Positions 42,580-52,237 of a stretch of DNA of 64,000 nucleotides are shown piece by piece. The notes beneath the pieces were generated by a model. That model worked only from the letters and a program-made list of their open reading frames with translations. It did no database searches and had not been told where the DNA came from. Location of the stretch: assembly GCF_004345615.1 (NCBI RefSeq), contig NZ_SLWK01000014.1, positions 1-64,000 on the forward strand, given 5' to 3'. This DNA is from Natronoflexus pectinivorans (GTDB taxonomy: Bacteria; Bacteroidota; Bacteroidia; Bacteroidales; Marinilabiliaceae). The position numbers and the translations under genes are program-made. Every line of letters begins with the position of its first letter. Positions within the stretch are counted from its first letter, which is position 1.

Positions 42580-44235
42580 ATGATATTTAAACCATCTCTA
42601 CACTCTATAGCCAAAACAAGCAGTTTATTTGGAGCCGGACTGATACTCTTTAGTTGCCAGGAAGCTGTTGACGAAAATTCTGTTTTACCTTTTCGTCCAA
42701 ATATTCTGGTAATATCGTGCGAGGACATAAGTCCTTTTCTTGGAGTTTATGGCGACCCTGTAGCTCAGACTCCCCGGCTTGACCAACTGGCTGCTGAAGG
42801 CATAAAATTTACCAGCATGTATTCCAATAACGGGGTGTGTGCCCCAAGCCGGGCATCGCTCATAACCGGTATGTACCCAACAGCTATTGGAGCCAACCAC
42901 ATGCGAAATTACAGCCCCGATGGAAGTGACTATAAATGGATTCCAGAGAATATAGAGGTATACGAAGTGGTTTTGCCTACAGGGGTTAAATGTTTTACCG
43001 AGTTTCTAAGGGAGGAAGGATATTACTGCACCAACAACAGTAAAACCGATTATCAGTTTGCTTCACCCTTAACTGCCTGGGATGAAGATGGGGATCAAGC
43101 CCATTGGAGAAATAAACCGAAGGGTAAACCATTTTTCTCAATTTTCAATTTGTTTGTATCACACGAATCACAAGTATGGGCACGTGGCCATTTACCCCTT
43201 ACAGTTGACCCGGCAGATGTTCCGATTCCACCCTATTTTCCCGATGATTCAATAATCCGCCATGATATTGCAGTGATGTATAGCAATATACATGAAATGG
43301 ACAGACAGGTCAATCATTTAATAAAGGAGGTAGAGGAAGCCGGGCTATTGGATAGTACAATCATAATTTTCTACTCTGATCATGGAGGGCCTTTACCACG
43401 ACAAAAACGGAGCATCAAAGAAAGTGGAACACATGTGCCGTTTATAGTCTGGTATCCTAATGGATACAGAGCCGGCGAAGTTGAAAACAGATTAGCTTCA
43501 TTTGTTGATGTGCCGCCTACAATATTGTCGTTAGCCGGAATAAAACCCCCTGAATACATACATGGCAAATCCTTTTTAGGAAAATATACTGAAGAGCCCC
43601 GCGAATATGTATTTGGCGGCAGAAACCGAATGGACGAACAAATTGACAAACAAGGCTTTGTTAGAGATGAACGCTACAGATACATCAGAAATTACTATCC
43701 TAATCAGGTGGAATTTATGCCTGTAACATATCGCATGCAAATGCCTATGATGAAAAGGATGATAGAGCTATACGAAAACGATGAATTGAACGAAACACAA
43801 CGAATTTACTTTGAAAACATTAGAGGGGAGGAAGAATTCTATGATGTGCAGAACGATCCACATGAAATAAGGAATTTAATTGAGCATCCCGATTATCAGG
43901 AACATATCTCCCGATTGCGGAATAAATTTGAGAAATGGGATACAGAATACAACGAGATGTGGCATATCCCCGAGGTAGAAACCCGCGAGATGTTTTATCC
44001 GCATAATGAACAGCAAGTGGTTAAAAAACCCAGGTTTGAAATGGCAAATGGAAAGCTGCATATAATAGCTGCTACTGAAGGATCTTCAATTGCATATCAA
44101 ATAAATGGACAGGGACATCATCCCGATCACTGGTTCTTATACACTGAAGCAATTGAGCTCAGCGAAGGCGATTTGGTTTCGGCCATTGGAGTAAGAGCCG
44201 GCTTTAAAAATAGCGCTGTTGTATATCATAAATAA
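42580..44235 (+). CDS. Sulfatase lipoprotein (S1 family, heparan-N-sulfatase-like)
   Basis: 551-residue alkaline-phosphatase-fold sulfatase. The N-terminus is a lipoprotein signal with Cys26 in LILFSCQ. Cys87 in CAPSR is the residue converted to formylglycine. Metal ligands are seen in SCEDISPF and FYSDHGG. The arrangement with GMYPTAIGANHMRNYSPDG resembles the S1_8 (N-sulfoglucosamine sulfohydrolase-like) group, an assignment by resemblance. The C-terminal 60 residues form a beta extension. It starts an operon with a second sulfatase 16 bases downstream. No SusC/SusD pair or lyase is nearby, so the sulfated glycan is unknown. Confidence 0.88.
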   Translation: MIFKPSLHSIAKTSSLFGAGLILFSCQEAVDENSVLPFRPNILVISCEDISPFLGVYGDPVAQTPRLDQLAAEGIKFTSMYSNNGVCAPSRASLITGMYPTAIGANHMRNYSPDGSDYKWIPENIEVYEVVLPTGVKCFTEFLREEGYYCTNNSKTDYQFASPLTAWDEDGDQAHWRNKPKGKPFFSIFNLFVSHESQVWARGHLPLTVDPADVPIPPYFPDDSIIRHDIAVMYSNIHEMDRQVNHLIKEVEEAGLLDSTIIIFYSDHGGPLPRQKRSIKESGTHVPFIVWYPNGYRAGEVENRLASFVDVPPTILSLAGIKPPEYIHGKSFLGKYTEEPREYVFGGRNRMDEQIDKQGFVRDERYRYIRNYYPNQVEFMPVTYRMQMPMMKRMIELYENDELNETQRIYFENIRGEEEFYDVQNDPHEIRNLIEHPDYQEHISRLRNKFEKWDTEYNEMWHIPEVETREMFYPHNEQQVVKKPRFEMANGKLHIIAATEGSSIAYQINGQGHHPDHWFLYTEAIELSEGDLVSAIGVRAGFKNSAVVYHK

Positions 44236-44250
44236 AGACCAAAAATTTAG

Positions 44251-45834
44251 ATGAGACATATAATAATTCCAAGTATGCTGGGCAATGCATTGCTGGTTGC
44301 TTTACCGCTTCAAGGCAATGCTCAGAATGAAAATACTGAAAAGCCAAATGTGCTGTTTATTGCCATTGATGATTTAAAACCTAAAATGGGAGTATACGGT
44401 AACGAGATGATTCAGACTCCTAACATGGATCGCTTGGCCAATATGGGGACAGTATTTTTGGAAAACCATTGTCAGATGGCAATTTGTGCACCATCTCGAG
44501 TGAGCATAATGACAGGTAAACGCCCCGATTATACTCAGGTGTGGGATTTAAACACCCAAATGAGAGATAAGCGCCCCGATATTATTACCATACCTCAGCA
44601 TTTTATGGAAAATGGTTATAAAACCTTGGGAGTAGGTAAGGTTTATGATTTTCGGTCGGTAAATCAACAACAGGACGAACATTCGTGGAGTGAGCCATAT
44701 TTGAGGACAAGCAACGAATATTATGATAATAATCAGCGCCCAATGCTGTATTGGTATCAAAACCCCGAGAACAGAAAAATTGCTCAAAAATATATTGAAA
44801 AGGCAAATGACAAAGGCCTAAGCGGAAACGATGCTATACAATATGCATTACAATACTTCAAACCCTCTGTTGAATCGGCTGAAGTAAAAGACAATGCATA
44901 CAACGATGGGGCAATGACTTTATTGGCTCTTGAGACTCTTGCTAAACTTGCCACAGACAATGAACCTTTCTTTTTTGCAGTAGGTTATCAATTGCCTCAT
45001 CTGCCATTTGTTGCTCCTCAAAAATATTGGGATTTATATGATAGAGAGGAGATGCCAATTGCTCCGTTTCAAGAAAAAGCAAAAAACAGCCCGGCCATTG
45101 CATATCATAACTCGGGAGAACTACGTTCGTATACCGACATACCCCCTTTGGCAAGTTTTTCGGATCAGCCATACGGAATAGGACTTCCTGAGTATAAACA
45201 GAGAGAACTGATACATGGCTATTATGCATCAACATCTTATGTTGATGCTCAAATTGGAAAGTTATTGGATTACCTGGAAGAATCAGGCTTAATTGAAAAC
45301 ACTATAGTTGTTCTTTGGGGTGATCACGGATGGCATTTAGGCGATCATGATTTGTGGTGTAAACACACCAATTTTGAACAAGCTACTCGTTCACCACTCA
45401 TTATATCTGCCCCCGGATTTCAATCGGGAGTAACAAACAGTGTTTCTGAATTTGTAGATGTGTTTCCTACTCTGTGTGAACTTTCCGGAATTACCTTTCC
45501 TGATAATCTGGACGGAGTAAGCCTTGTCCCAGTGTTAAAAAACCCTGAACATCAAGTCAAAGAAATTGCTGTAAGTCAGTATCCCCGAAGAAATGGGGAC
45601 GTAATGGGGTACAGTATCAGAAACAATAGGTATCGCCTAACTTACTGGATCGGGGATGGTTTCAGAACAACACAACCATATAATGACTCGTTGCTAATTG
45701 CTAAAGAAATGTATGACTATAAAAAAGATCCTTTGGAAACCGAAAATGTTGTGGATCTGATTCAGTACAGGCATGCTTACAAAAAAATGACAAATCTAAT
45801 ATTGGATTTCTTCGAAAGCCAAATTGCAAAATAA
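44251..45834 (+). CDS. Sulfatase (S1 family, iduronate-2-sulfatase-like)
   Basis: 527-residue secreted sulfatase with a signal peptide ending near GNAQN and no lipobox. Formylglycine site is Cys79 in ICAPSRVSIMTGKRPD. Metal-binding residues are in IAIDDLKPKMGVYG and LWGDHGWHLGDHDLW. The latter, with QVWDLNTQMRD, is characteristic of iduronate-2-sulfatase-like enzymes (S1_7). Co-transcribed with the preceding sulfatase; the pair resembles a glycosaminoglycan or algal sulfate-removing set. Activation needs the divergently encoded anSME. Substrate is inferred from family resemblance only. Confidence 0.9.
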   Translation: MRHIIIPSMLGNALLVALPLQGNAQNENTEKPNVLFIAIDDLKPKMGVYGNEMIQTPNMDRLANMGTVFLENHCQMAICAPSRVSIMTGKRPDYTQVWDLNTQMRDKRPDIITIPQHFMENGYKTLGVGKVYDFRSVNQQQDEHSWSEPYLRTSNEYYDNNQRPMLYWYQNPENRKIAQKYIEKANDKGLSGNDAIQYALQYFKPSVESAEVKDNAYNDGAMTLLALETLAKLATDNEPFFFAVGYQLPHLPFVAPQKYWDLYDREEMPIAPFQEKAKNSPAIAYHNSGELRSYTDIPPLASFSDQPYGIGLPEYKQRELIHGYYASTSYVDAQIGKLLDYLEESGLIENTIVVLWGDHGWHLGDHDLWCKHTNFEQATRSPLIISAPGFQSGVTNSVSEFVDVFPTLCELSGITFPDNLDGVSLVPVLKNPEHQVKEIAVSQYPRRNGDVMGYSIRNNRYRLTYWIGDGFRTTQPYNDSLLIAKEMYDYKKDPLETENVVDLIQYRHAYKKMTNLILDFFESQIAK

Positions 45835-46064
45835 GTATATAACATCTGTAATTCTATAATTGATTTAAATTCTGCCCATTAAAGATTGTCTTACATAAAG
45901 CGAACCATGTCCAACGCTTCAACACACTGGAGCATGAATATAGGTGAGTTCTTCCGAAGCATCAGAAGCAACTTAAAAACAAAAATATAAACAGAGTCCA
46001 ATTTTGTTGCTACTACCCAACTATTTTATAATTTCGATTAATATTATATCCAAACAATAATACT

Positions 46065-46811
46065 ATGCAGACCATTGACGCATTAAAAGCACACCGCTCC
46101 ATTAGAAAATACAAAAATCAGAAAGTTGAAGAACAGCTGCTCAACTCCATCCTCGAAGCCGGATGCCGTGCTTCCACCACCGGCAACATGCAGGTTTACA
46201 GCATTATTGCTACCACCGCTGAAAAAATTAAAGCAGAATTAGCTCCGGCTCATTTCAATCAGCCGGGAGTATTGCAGGCTCCTGTAATTTTAACATTCTG
46301 TGCAGATTTTAACCGGTTTAACAAATGGTGCAAACAGCGAAAGGCAGAACCGGGATACGACAACTTTCTCTCGTTTATGACGGCTGCCATTGATGCGTTG
46401 CTGGTGGCTCAAAATGTCTGTATAGCCGCGGAAGCCAAAGGTCTTGGAATTTGCTACTATGGCACCACAACTTACAATGCTCAAAAAATAATAGATGTTC
46501 TGAAACTGCCAAAAGGAGTCGTTCCCATCACCACCGTCACACTGGGATATGCTGATGAGCAACCCGAACTCACCGACCGCTTACCACTTGAAGCTGTGAT
46601 CCACCACGATACCTACAAAGATTACTCTCCGGAGGATATAGACCGGATTTACCAGGAAAAAGAGAACAATCCGAAGTATCAAAATTTTGTAAAAGAGAAC
46701 AACAAAGAGACATTGGCACAGGTTTTTACTGATGTCAGATACAAAAAATCAGACAATGAGCACTTTTCCAATGAGCTGATGAAAGTGCTTAAAAATCAGG
46801 GTTTTTTATAA
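46065..46811 (+). CDS. Nitroreductase-family oxidoreductase
   Basis: 248-residue FMN-dependent NAD(P)H oxidoreductase. The N-terminal HRSIRKYKNQKVEEQLLNSIL is the flavin phosphate-binding segment. ASTTGNMQVYSII and the C-terminal ITTVTLGYADEQPELTDRLP fit the NfsA/FRP-like branch, which reduces nitroaromatics or flavins. The natural substrate is unknown. It stands alone with a strong terminator-like hairpin after it. The 230-base spacer before it contains only a 27-codon frame at 45907 that I do not trust. Confidence 0.87.
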   Translation: MQTIDALKAHRSIRKYKNQKVEEQLLNSILEAGCRASTTGNMQVYSIIATTAEKIKAELAPAHFNQPGVLQAPVILTFCADFNRFNKWCKQRKAEPGYDNFLSFMTAAIDALLVAQNVCIAAEAKGLGICYYGTTTYNAQKIIDVLKLPKGVVPITTVTLGYADEQPELTDRLPLEAVIHHDTYKDYSPEDIDRIYQEKENNPKYQNFVKENNKETLAQVFTDVRYKKSDNEHFSNELMKVLKNQGFL

Positions 46812-46828
46812 TATATATCCAAAATCAG

Positions 46829-46859
46829 TTTTCGAAAAACCTGTGAGGTTTTTCGAAAA
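46829..46859 (+). terminator. 14-bp hairpin after the nitroreductase
   Basis: TTTTCGAAAAACCT and AGGTTTTTCGAAAA flank GTG. The stem is long and the 3' arm itself contains a run of T. It lies 17 bases after the stop. Confidence 0.65.
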
Positions 46860-46935
46860 GAAATCATAAAATTGTATAACCGCCAAAATATTCTCAGTAA
46901 ATTAGACTACGCATAACTATATATAATTAACAACT

Positions 46936-47613
46936 GTGGTCGACAAAAAAATAGCGGTAATCGGACTGGGACAGTTGGGTTCCGCAATTGCTAAAACACT
47001 GGCAAAAAGAGGAATTGAAGTTTTAGCAATAGATATTAACGAACACTACATTGATGAAATTGCCGACAGCGTGGCTGTCGCCGTTGCACTTGATGCCACT
47101 GAGAAAAAAGCACTGCTTTCAGTTGACATCCAATCTTTTGATGCTGTTGTTGTTGCCATTGGCGAAGATTTTGAACAATTGCTGCTCACCACCACCTTGT
47201 TGATGGATTTAGGAGTTAAAAGAATCATGGCAAGAGCTCGTGGCAAGAATCAACAACTCATTCTTCAGAAAATTGGAATCAGTGAAGTTTTCCTTCCCGA
47301 AGAAGAGGTTGGAATCAACGTGGCTGAACACCTGATAAACCCTTCCATTGTCTCTTTTCTTGACTTGCCGGAAGATTTCTGTATCATGGAAATTCATGCA
47401 CCTGAAGGAATCATTGGGCAGACTCTTGCTGAAATTAAAATGCGCAGGCTCCATTCAATAAACCTGGTAACCACCATGAAATCAGGCAAAAACTCTCATA
47501 AAATAATCTCAGGCATCCCCACTGGAGATACCGTTATTGAAAAAGAGGATGTTCTTGTTCTTTTTGGAAAAAGAACAAACATTGAGCGATTTATTGAAAC
47601 GAACCAGCTATGA
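46936..47613 (+). CDS. trkA: Potassium uptake regulatory subunit TrkA/KtrA
   Basis: 225-residue RCK protein that gates the membrane subunit encoded next. It has an NAD-binding Rossmann fold at the start (IGLGQLGSAIAKTLAKRG, with acidic residue in LAIDINE) and a C-terminal RCK_C domain (about 140-222). The single RCK unit makes it KtrA-like rather than the doubled E. coli TrkA. The start codon is GTG; no in-frame ATG lies close upstream. ATGA overlap with the next gene couples translation. Confidence 0.9.
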   Translation: MVDKKIAVIGLGQLGSAIAKTLAKRGIEVLAIDINEHYIDEIADSVAVAVALDATEKKALLSVDIQSFDAVVVAIGEDFEQLLLTTTLLMDLGVKRIMARARGKNQQLILQKIGISEVFLPEEEVGINVAEHLINPSIVSFLDLPEDFCIMEIHAPEGIIGQTLAEIKMRRLHSINLVTTMKSGKNSHKIISGIPTGDTVIEKEDVLVLFGKRTNIERFIETNQL

Positions 47614-49406
47614 ATTTCATGCGTTTTCGTGAAAATGTAACCATTTTCATCTACGACAACAGAGCTATTGCATCACTTGTTATTAACAGGTTAGTGTTGT
47701 TATTTTACCTGTTTGGAGCAGCTGTGCTGATTTATTATCATGGGTATTCGCACTCGCTTGAAAAAAACATCATGTTGATGTGGATTTTTAGGCGCAACCT
47801 CGATTTCTTTATCATTTCCTTCATATCCAAGCTGTTTTTCTCAATTTCTTACAAAAAAACAGTCCGAAAAAAGATTAACCAATTCCTGATTGTATCATAT
47901 TTAAGCCTTGAACTCATTTACTATTGGATTTCAGGCTCCAACCTACTATTAGATTTATTTTCCTTTCTTGACATAAAGGATTACTTCTCTCTCCTACAGT
48001 TCTTTTTCATCATTCTGTTTTTCAGCACACTTAAAGAAACTTCTGTCAGGTTGCGAGCCATTCCTTTAAATCCGGCAGCGTTGCTGGCCTTTTCATTTTT
48101 AACCTTAATAATCATTGGAACGATTCTTTTGCATCTTCCGGAAATGACAACTACAGGCACCATTTCCTGGATAGATGCATTATTCACCTCAACCAGTGCC
48201 GCGTGTGTTACAGGACTTACCGTTGTTGATACAGGGACATATTTCTCCTTTAAAGGGCAAGTGGTAATATTATGTCTCATTTTCGCCGGGGGCTTAAACA
48301 TGCTAACCATTGCCACCTTTATTGGCAGTTTATACCATAAAGCCGGAAGCTTACACGCAGCAGGTGTTATAAAGGGATTTCTTGACACCGACCAAACGGC
48401 CAATTTACAAGCAATTCTCAGAAATGTAGTAATATACGCCTGCATCATTCAGTTTGCAGGCATATGGTTGGTTTATTTCTCATGGGGGCAAGAAGTACAA
48501 TTCGCAAATTTCACCGAAAAGTTTTACTTCTCATTGTTTCATGCCATGTCGGCATTTAACAATGCCGGCTTTTCCTTGTATGCCGACAATCTCTATCATG
48601 AAGGTATTCGTCATCAATATTTTATGCACATGGCAGTAGCTCTCCTTATTGTAATTGGCGGATTGGGATTTCTGGTGCTGCAAGATATGTTTGCTAAAAA
48701 AAACAGAGAAGACAGAAAACGCCATCCATGGAAAAAATTACTGGTAAACACTCGACTGGTATTATACGTTACTGCAGCATTAATCATCACAGGCACTGTA
48801 CTGTTTTTTCTATTGGAGCATAACAATGCGCTTAAGGATTACCCATTGCACGGAAAATTGGTTGCCTCACTGTTTCAGTCGGTCACCACACGAACAGCAG
48901 GGTTTAACACAGTAGATACCTCAATCCTGTCATCACCATCAATTTTTCTGTTTATGTTGTTGATGTTTATCGGAGCCTCCCCAGGCTCAACGGGAGGCGG
49001 AGTTAAAACCACCACCTTTGCAGTCGCACTTAAAGCGGCATGGGCTAACCTCAGAGGCAAAGAGCATGTGGAATTTTTCAACCGGAACATATCATGGGTT
49101 TATGTAAATAAAACTTATGCAGTGCTTTTCTCGGCAGTATCATTAATCGTTCTGTTCACCTTTCTGCTTTTAATTGCCGAACCTGATTTCAATTTTAAAG
49201 TCATTTTCTTCGAGTTAATTTCTGCTTTTGGAACGGTTGGGCTTTCATTGGGCATAACACCAGAACTTGGCTCAACGGGAAAAACCATCCTGGTTTTTGC
49301 CATGTTTGTAGGCCGAATTGGGTCGTTAACACTTGGGCTGGCTCTTACCCGACGGGTAATTTATACCAAATACAGGTATCCCAACGCACGATTAATGATT
49401 GGATAA
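47610..49406 (+). CDS. trkH: Potassium uptake membrane subunit TrkH/KtrB
   Basis: 598-residue integral membrane protein of the SKT family. The N-terminal ~140 residues hold extra helices, and the remainder has four M1-P-M2 repeats with selectivity-filter glycines (TSTSAACVTGLTVVDTGTYF, SAFNNAGFSLYADN, TTRTAGFNTVDTSIL, AFGTVGLSLGITPE). The intramembrane gate loop is GASPGSTGGGVKTTTFAV. It carries potassium, possibly with sodium or proton. Paired with trkA by overlap. The extended N-terminus is common in Bacteroidota TrkH. Confidence 0.93.
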   Translation: MNFMRFRENVTIFIYDNRAIASLVINRLVLLFYLFGAAVLIYYHGYSHSLEKNIMLMWIFRRNLDFFIISFISKLFFSISYKKTVRKKINQFLIVSYLSLELIYYWISGSNLLLDLFSFLDIKDYFSLLQFFFIILFFSTLKETSVRLRAIPLNPAALLAFSFLTLIIIGTILLHLPEMTTTGTISWIDALFTSTSAACVTGLTVVDTGTYFSFKGQVVILCLIFAGGLNMLTIATFIGSLYHKAGSLHAAGVIKGFLDTDQTANLQAILRNVVIYACIIQFAGIWLVYFSWGQEVQFANFTEKFYFSLFHAMSAFNNAGFSLYADNLYHEGIRHQYFMHMAVALLIVIGGLGFLVLQDMFAKKNREDRKRHPWKKLLVNTRLVLYVTAALIITGTVLFFLLEHNNALKDYPLHGKLVASLFQSVTTRTAGFNTVDTSILSSPSIFLFMLLMFIGASPGSTGGGVKTTTFAVALKAAWANLRGKEHVEFFNRNISWVYVNKTYAVLFSAVSLIVLFTFLLLIAEPDFNFKVIFFELISAFGTVGLSLGITPELGSTGKTILVFAMFVGRIGSLTLGLALTRRVIYTKYRYPNARLMIG

Positions 49407-49490
49407 ATTTTGAAAGGTTTTTGATTCAGTTACGCAACCTTAAATCTATCCTGCATCTTAAGAAAAACAAACCCGATAAATTCTCTAATT

Positions 49491-50717
49491 ATGAAGACGA
49501 CCATAGCATTTTCAATGTTGGCATTGCTGCTCACAGGAGCATCCTGCGATAAAAACGATTACGAACCGAAACCCATCAGGGAAAAGGTTGAATTTACCAC
49601 CAAATCTCTTCAGGTGATAGAAGAGGGCGAAGCTTTTGGATGGAATCTGTTCAGACAACTTAACGACATGGCAGAGGCTGGAGAGAATGTAGTTATTTCT
49701 CCACTGAGCATCAATCAGGCCTTTGGAATGGCCATTAACGGTGCAACAGGCGAAAACCTGGAAGAGATGCTTGATGTTCTTGGATACCAAACTTCCAATG
49801 AACTAAACGGAGCCTTTAAAAATCTCCGCGAAGCACTGGAAACAGCGGACCCAAAAGTTGAATTAGGCGTAGTCAATTCAGCCTGGTACAGAGATGGCTA
49901 TGTCATAAAAGATGATTTTTTTCAAAGTTTAAGAGATTACTACAATGCTGAGATAACCGGTTTGAATTTTAACGATGCCACCAATTCCCTTAATATCATA
50001 AACAATTGGGTAAAAAATAAAACAAAAGGAAAGATACCTTCCATTGTTGAAGAGATTACTCCTGAACACATCCTGTTTCTCATTAATGCGGTTTACTTTA
50101 ATGGTGAATGGGCATCACGATTTGATAAAAAACAAACCGCCAATGCACCTTTTTATCTTTCAAATGGAGAAACTGTTTCGGTAAAAATGATGCATCAAAA
50201 AGAAAATTTTGAAATTTTCCATCAGGAAAATTTCAGTGGCATCAAATTGCCTTACGGCAACGAAAGCTATTTCATGACCATTTTACTCCCTCATGAAGGA
50301 ATCTCTACAGATGATATCATATCCGGGCTTAGCAAAGAAACAACAGACTTCTTAAAAAATGATTATGGCAAAATAGAGGTGGAAGTTTTTCTGCCACGCT
50401 TCAAAACCGAGAGCAAATTTAAGTTGATTCCAGCTTTGCAGGCCTTAGGAATGGAACGGGCTTTTTATGACGTAACCGGCTTTCACAACATTGCCAACGA
50501 CAAAATCATCATCAGTGATGTGGTGCATAAAACATTTATAGAGGTAGACGAAAGAGGTACCGAAGCAGCAGCGGCTACCAGTATTGGGTTTATAACTACC
50601 AGTATGCCACCTGCGACGCCTCAGTTCAGAGTTGACCGTCCTTTTGTATTTACCATCAACGAAAAATCCAGCGGAGCAGTTCTGTTCGCAGGAAAAATTG
50701 AGAACCCGTTGAAATAA
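49491..50717 (+). CDS. Serpin-family protease inhibitor lipoprotein
   Basis: 408-residue serpin with a lipoprotein signal (Cys19 in LLTGASC), so it is anchored in the envelope. The serpin fold is complete: NVVISPLSINQAFGMAINGA, FLINAVYFNGEWASRF, and the breach/shutter residues near VVHKTFIEVDERGTEAAAAT. The hinge GTEAAAAT contains only small residues, the mark of inhibitory serpins. Counting along the loop from the hinge places P1-P1' near Thr-Ser in FITTSMPP, which suggests an elastase-like target; that count is approximate. It is monocistronic with a strong terminator. Confidence 0.93.
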   Translation: MKTTIAFSMLALLLTGASCDKNDYEPKPIREKVEFTTKSLQVIEEGEAFGWNLFRQLNDMAEAGENVVISPLSINQAFGMAINGATGENLEEMLDVLGYQTSNELNGAFKNLREALETADPKVELGVVNSAWYRDGYVIKDDFFQSLRDYYNAEITGLNFNDATNSLNIINNWVKNKTKGKIPSIVEEITPEHILFLINAVYFNGEWASRFDKKQTANAPFYLSNGETVSVKMMHQKENFEIFHQENFSGIKLPYGNESYFMTILLPHEGISTDDIISGLSKETTDFLKNDYGKIEVEVFLPRFKTESKFKLIPALQALGMERAFYDVTGFHNIANDKIIISDVVHKTFIEVDERGTEAAAATSIGFITTSMPPATPQFRVDRPFVFTINEKSSGAVLFAGKIENPLK

Positions 50718-50758
50718 TTAAAAAGCTGTATTACGTCTTATTATAGCTACTTCAAGCA

Positions 50759-50795
50759 AAGATGCGCAGCGATGTTTCGCTGCGCATCTTTATTT
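50759..50795 (+). terminator. Terminator between serpin and transducer genes
   Basis: AAGATGCGCAGCGA and TCGCTGCGCATCTT (14 bp) flank TGTT, followed by TATTTATATT. It lies between convergent genes and probably works in both directions. Confidence 0.85.
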
Positions 50796-50833
50796 ATATT
50801 GACCATTACAAAATGTAACAGTCACCTTTCTGA

Positions 50834-51976
50834 TTATAACTCACAAGATAATGTTTCCATCTCTGAAGACCTAAAGTAGGCAATCACTTCCTTTAAATGG
50901 GCTGCCTGGTTGGCAAGTTCTTCAGCACTTGAAGAGAGCTCTTCACTAGAGGCAGCGTTTTGCTGTGAAATATCGTTGAACTGCGCCATCACTTCATTAA
51001 CCTGGGCAACACCTGAGCTTTGCTCAACACTTGCTGCGCTGATTTCCTGAACCATCTGTGTGGTTTCAAATATTTTCGGAATGGCTTCACCCATGAGACC
51101 ACCGGCTCCTTGAGCCAACTCAAGACTGATGTTACTTTTTTCAACAATCTGGGTAGCTGCAAGCTTACTTCTCTCCGCCAATTTTCGAACCTCAGTGGCA
51201 ACAACTGCAAAACCACGACCATTTTCTCCGGCGCGAGCCGCTTCCACAGCTGCATTCAGAGCCAATATATTGGTTTGGAATGCGATGTCATTGATAATGG
51301 TGATTCGGTCTGCTATATCGGCACTGGCATCCATGGCCTTTTTAGCGCGTTCAGCCACCTCCGAAATCAGACGACTTGCATCGGACGATACTTTCTCTGT
51401 ATTTTTGGCATTGTAAGAGTTCTGGTCGATATTTGAAGAAATCTCCTCCATGGTTGAAGAAACCTCCTCCACCGAGGAGGCCTGCTCATTGGCTGCCTGT
51501 GAAAGCTGTTCGGAAGAACTGCTTAACTGATGACTGGCAGCTAAAAGCGAAGTAGAGTAACCATCAATCTTCAATACAATCTCTTTTAACTTATCAACCA
51601 AAACTGCGATAGAGTTATTCATTTCACCCAACTCATCTTTTCTATCGGTTTTTTCAACTTTTACATCCAGGTCACCCGAAGTTAATGAAACTATTTGACC
51701 AATAGCCTTGTCCAAGGGCTTTCGTATGGTTTTATTGATGTCTGCAAATAGTAAAAAGCCTATAATTACATTCACAGGTGTTACAAACATTTCCATCGTA
51801 TCACTCAGCATGTACTTTACAGAAGAGACGTACCCAACATATATAATAAAAACGACCAACTTAAAACCCATGGAAAACATGATGGATTTTCCAAACAACC
51901 AACGCAACAAAAACCAGGCAACAGGAATAACTGCTATGCTTGTCAATCCTTCTTTTAAAAACTCATTCATATCCAC
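50834..51976 (-). CDS. Methyl-accepting chemotaxis-type transducer without periplasmic sensor
   Basis: 380 residues: two or three hydrophobic segments at about 10-30, 36-52 and 66-80, then a HAMP-like linker (80-135), then a full cytoplasmic signalling domain (140-380). The hairpin tip is [42 protein letters not shown] (quoted in two parts by position, about 240-280). There is no extracellular ligand domain, so any input must come from the membrane, redox state or a partner. No chemotaxis gene is nearby. The tip sequence is class-typical and should bind CheA/CheW. Confidence 0.88.
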   Translation of the reverse strand: MDMNEFLKEGLTSIAVIPVAWFLLRWLFGKSIMFSMGFKLVVFIIYVGYVSSVKYMLSDTMEMFVTPVNVIIGFLLFADINKTIRKPLDKAIGQIVSLTSGDLDVKVEKTDRKDELGEMNNSIAVLVDKLKEIVLKIDGYSTSLLAASHQLSSSSEQLSQAANEQASSVEEVSSTMEEISSNIDQNSYNAKNTEKVSSDASRLISEVAERAKKAMDASADIADRITIINDIAFQTNILALNAAVEAARAGENGRGFAVVATEVRKLAERSKLAATQIVEKSNISLELAQGAGGLMGEAIPKIFETTQMVQEISAASVEQSSGVAQVNEVMAQFNDISQQNAASSEELSSSAEELANQAAHLKEVIAYFRSSEMETLSCEL

Positions 51977-52005
51977 ACAAATATTTATTTAGAAAACTTA
52001 TTTAG

Positions 52006-52038
52006 AAACAGCGATTAGTGTAAAACTAATCGCTGTTT
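52006..52038. promoter_or_regulatory. 14-bp inverted repeat between divergent genes
   Basis: AAACAGCGATTAGT and ACTAATCGCTGTTT flank GTAAA, 30 bases upstream of the transducer start. Terminator-like in shape, but placed in a promoter region, so it is either an operator or a 5' UTR hairpin of the transducer. Confidence 0.5.
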
Positions 52039-52190
52039 ATACGAATACATCTTCACGCCAGTTCCCCAATAAAAAGCAAAAACACTTAAAACATCTAAAA
52101 TAATAGATATATAGAATTATAAACCTAGCAGGTTTTATATTCTACTCCCTTAATCAAAAATAAATACAATGACAATAGAGCACTTTTCAC

Positions 52191-52198
52191 TATATTTG
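52191..52198 (+). promoter_or_regulatory. -7 box for the Sua5-family gene
   Basis: TATATTTG, a perfect TAnnTTTG, 40 bases before the start codon. No TTG at the -33 position. Confidence 0.45.
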
Positions 52199-52237
52199 TA
52201 AGTACCTGAGCTTGCTAAACAACCAAAATTCATTGTC

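Noticed and set aside
45907-45990. 27-codon frame MSNASTHWSMN... before the nitroreductase
   Set aside because: Too short, no recognisable family and no coupling to the next gene; chance cannot be excluded.
47981-48448. 155-codon frame opposite trkH
   Set aside because: Shadow of a well-supported membrane protein gene; low-quality composition and no start context.
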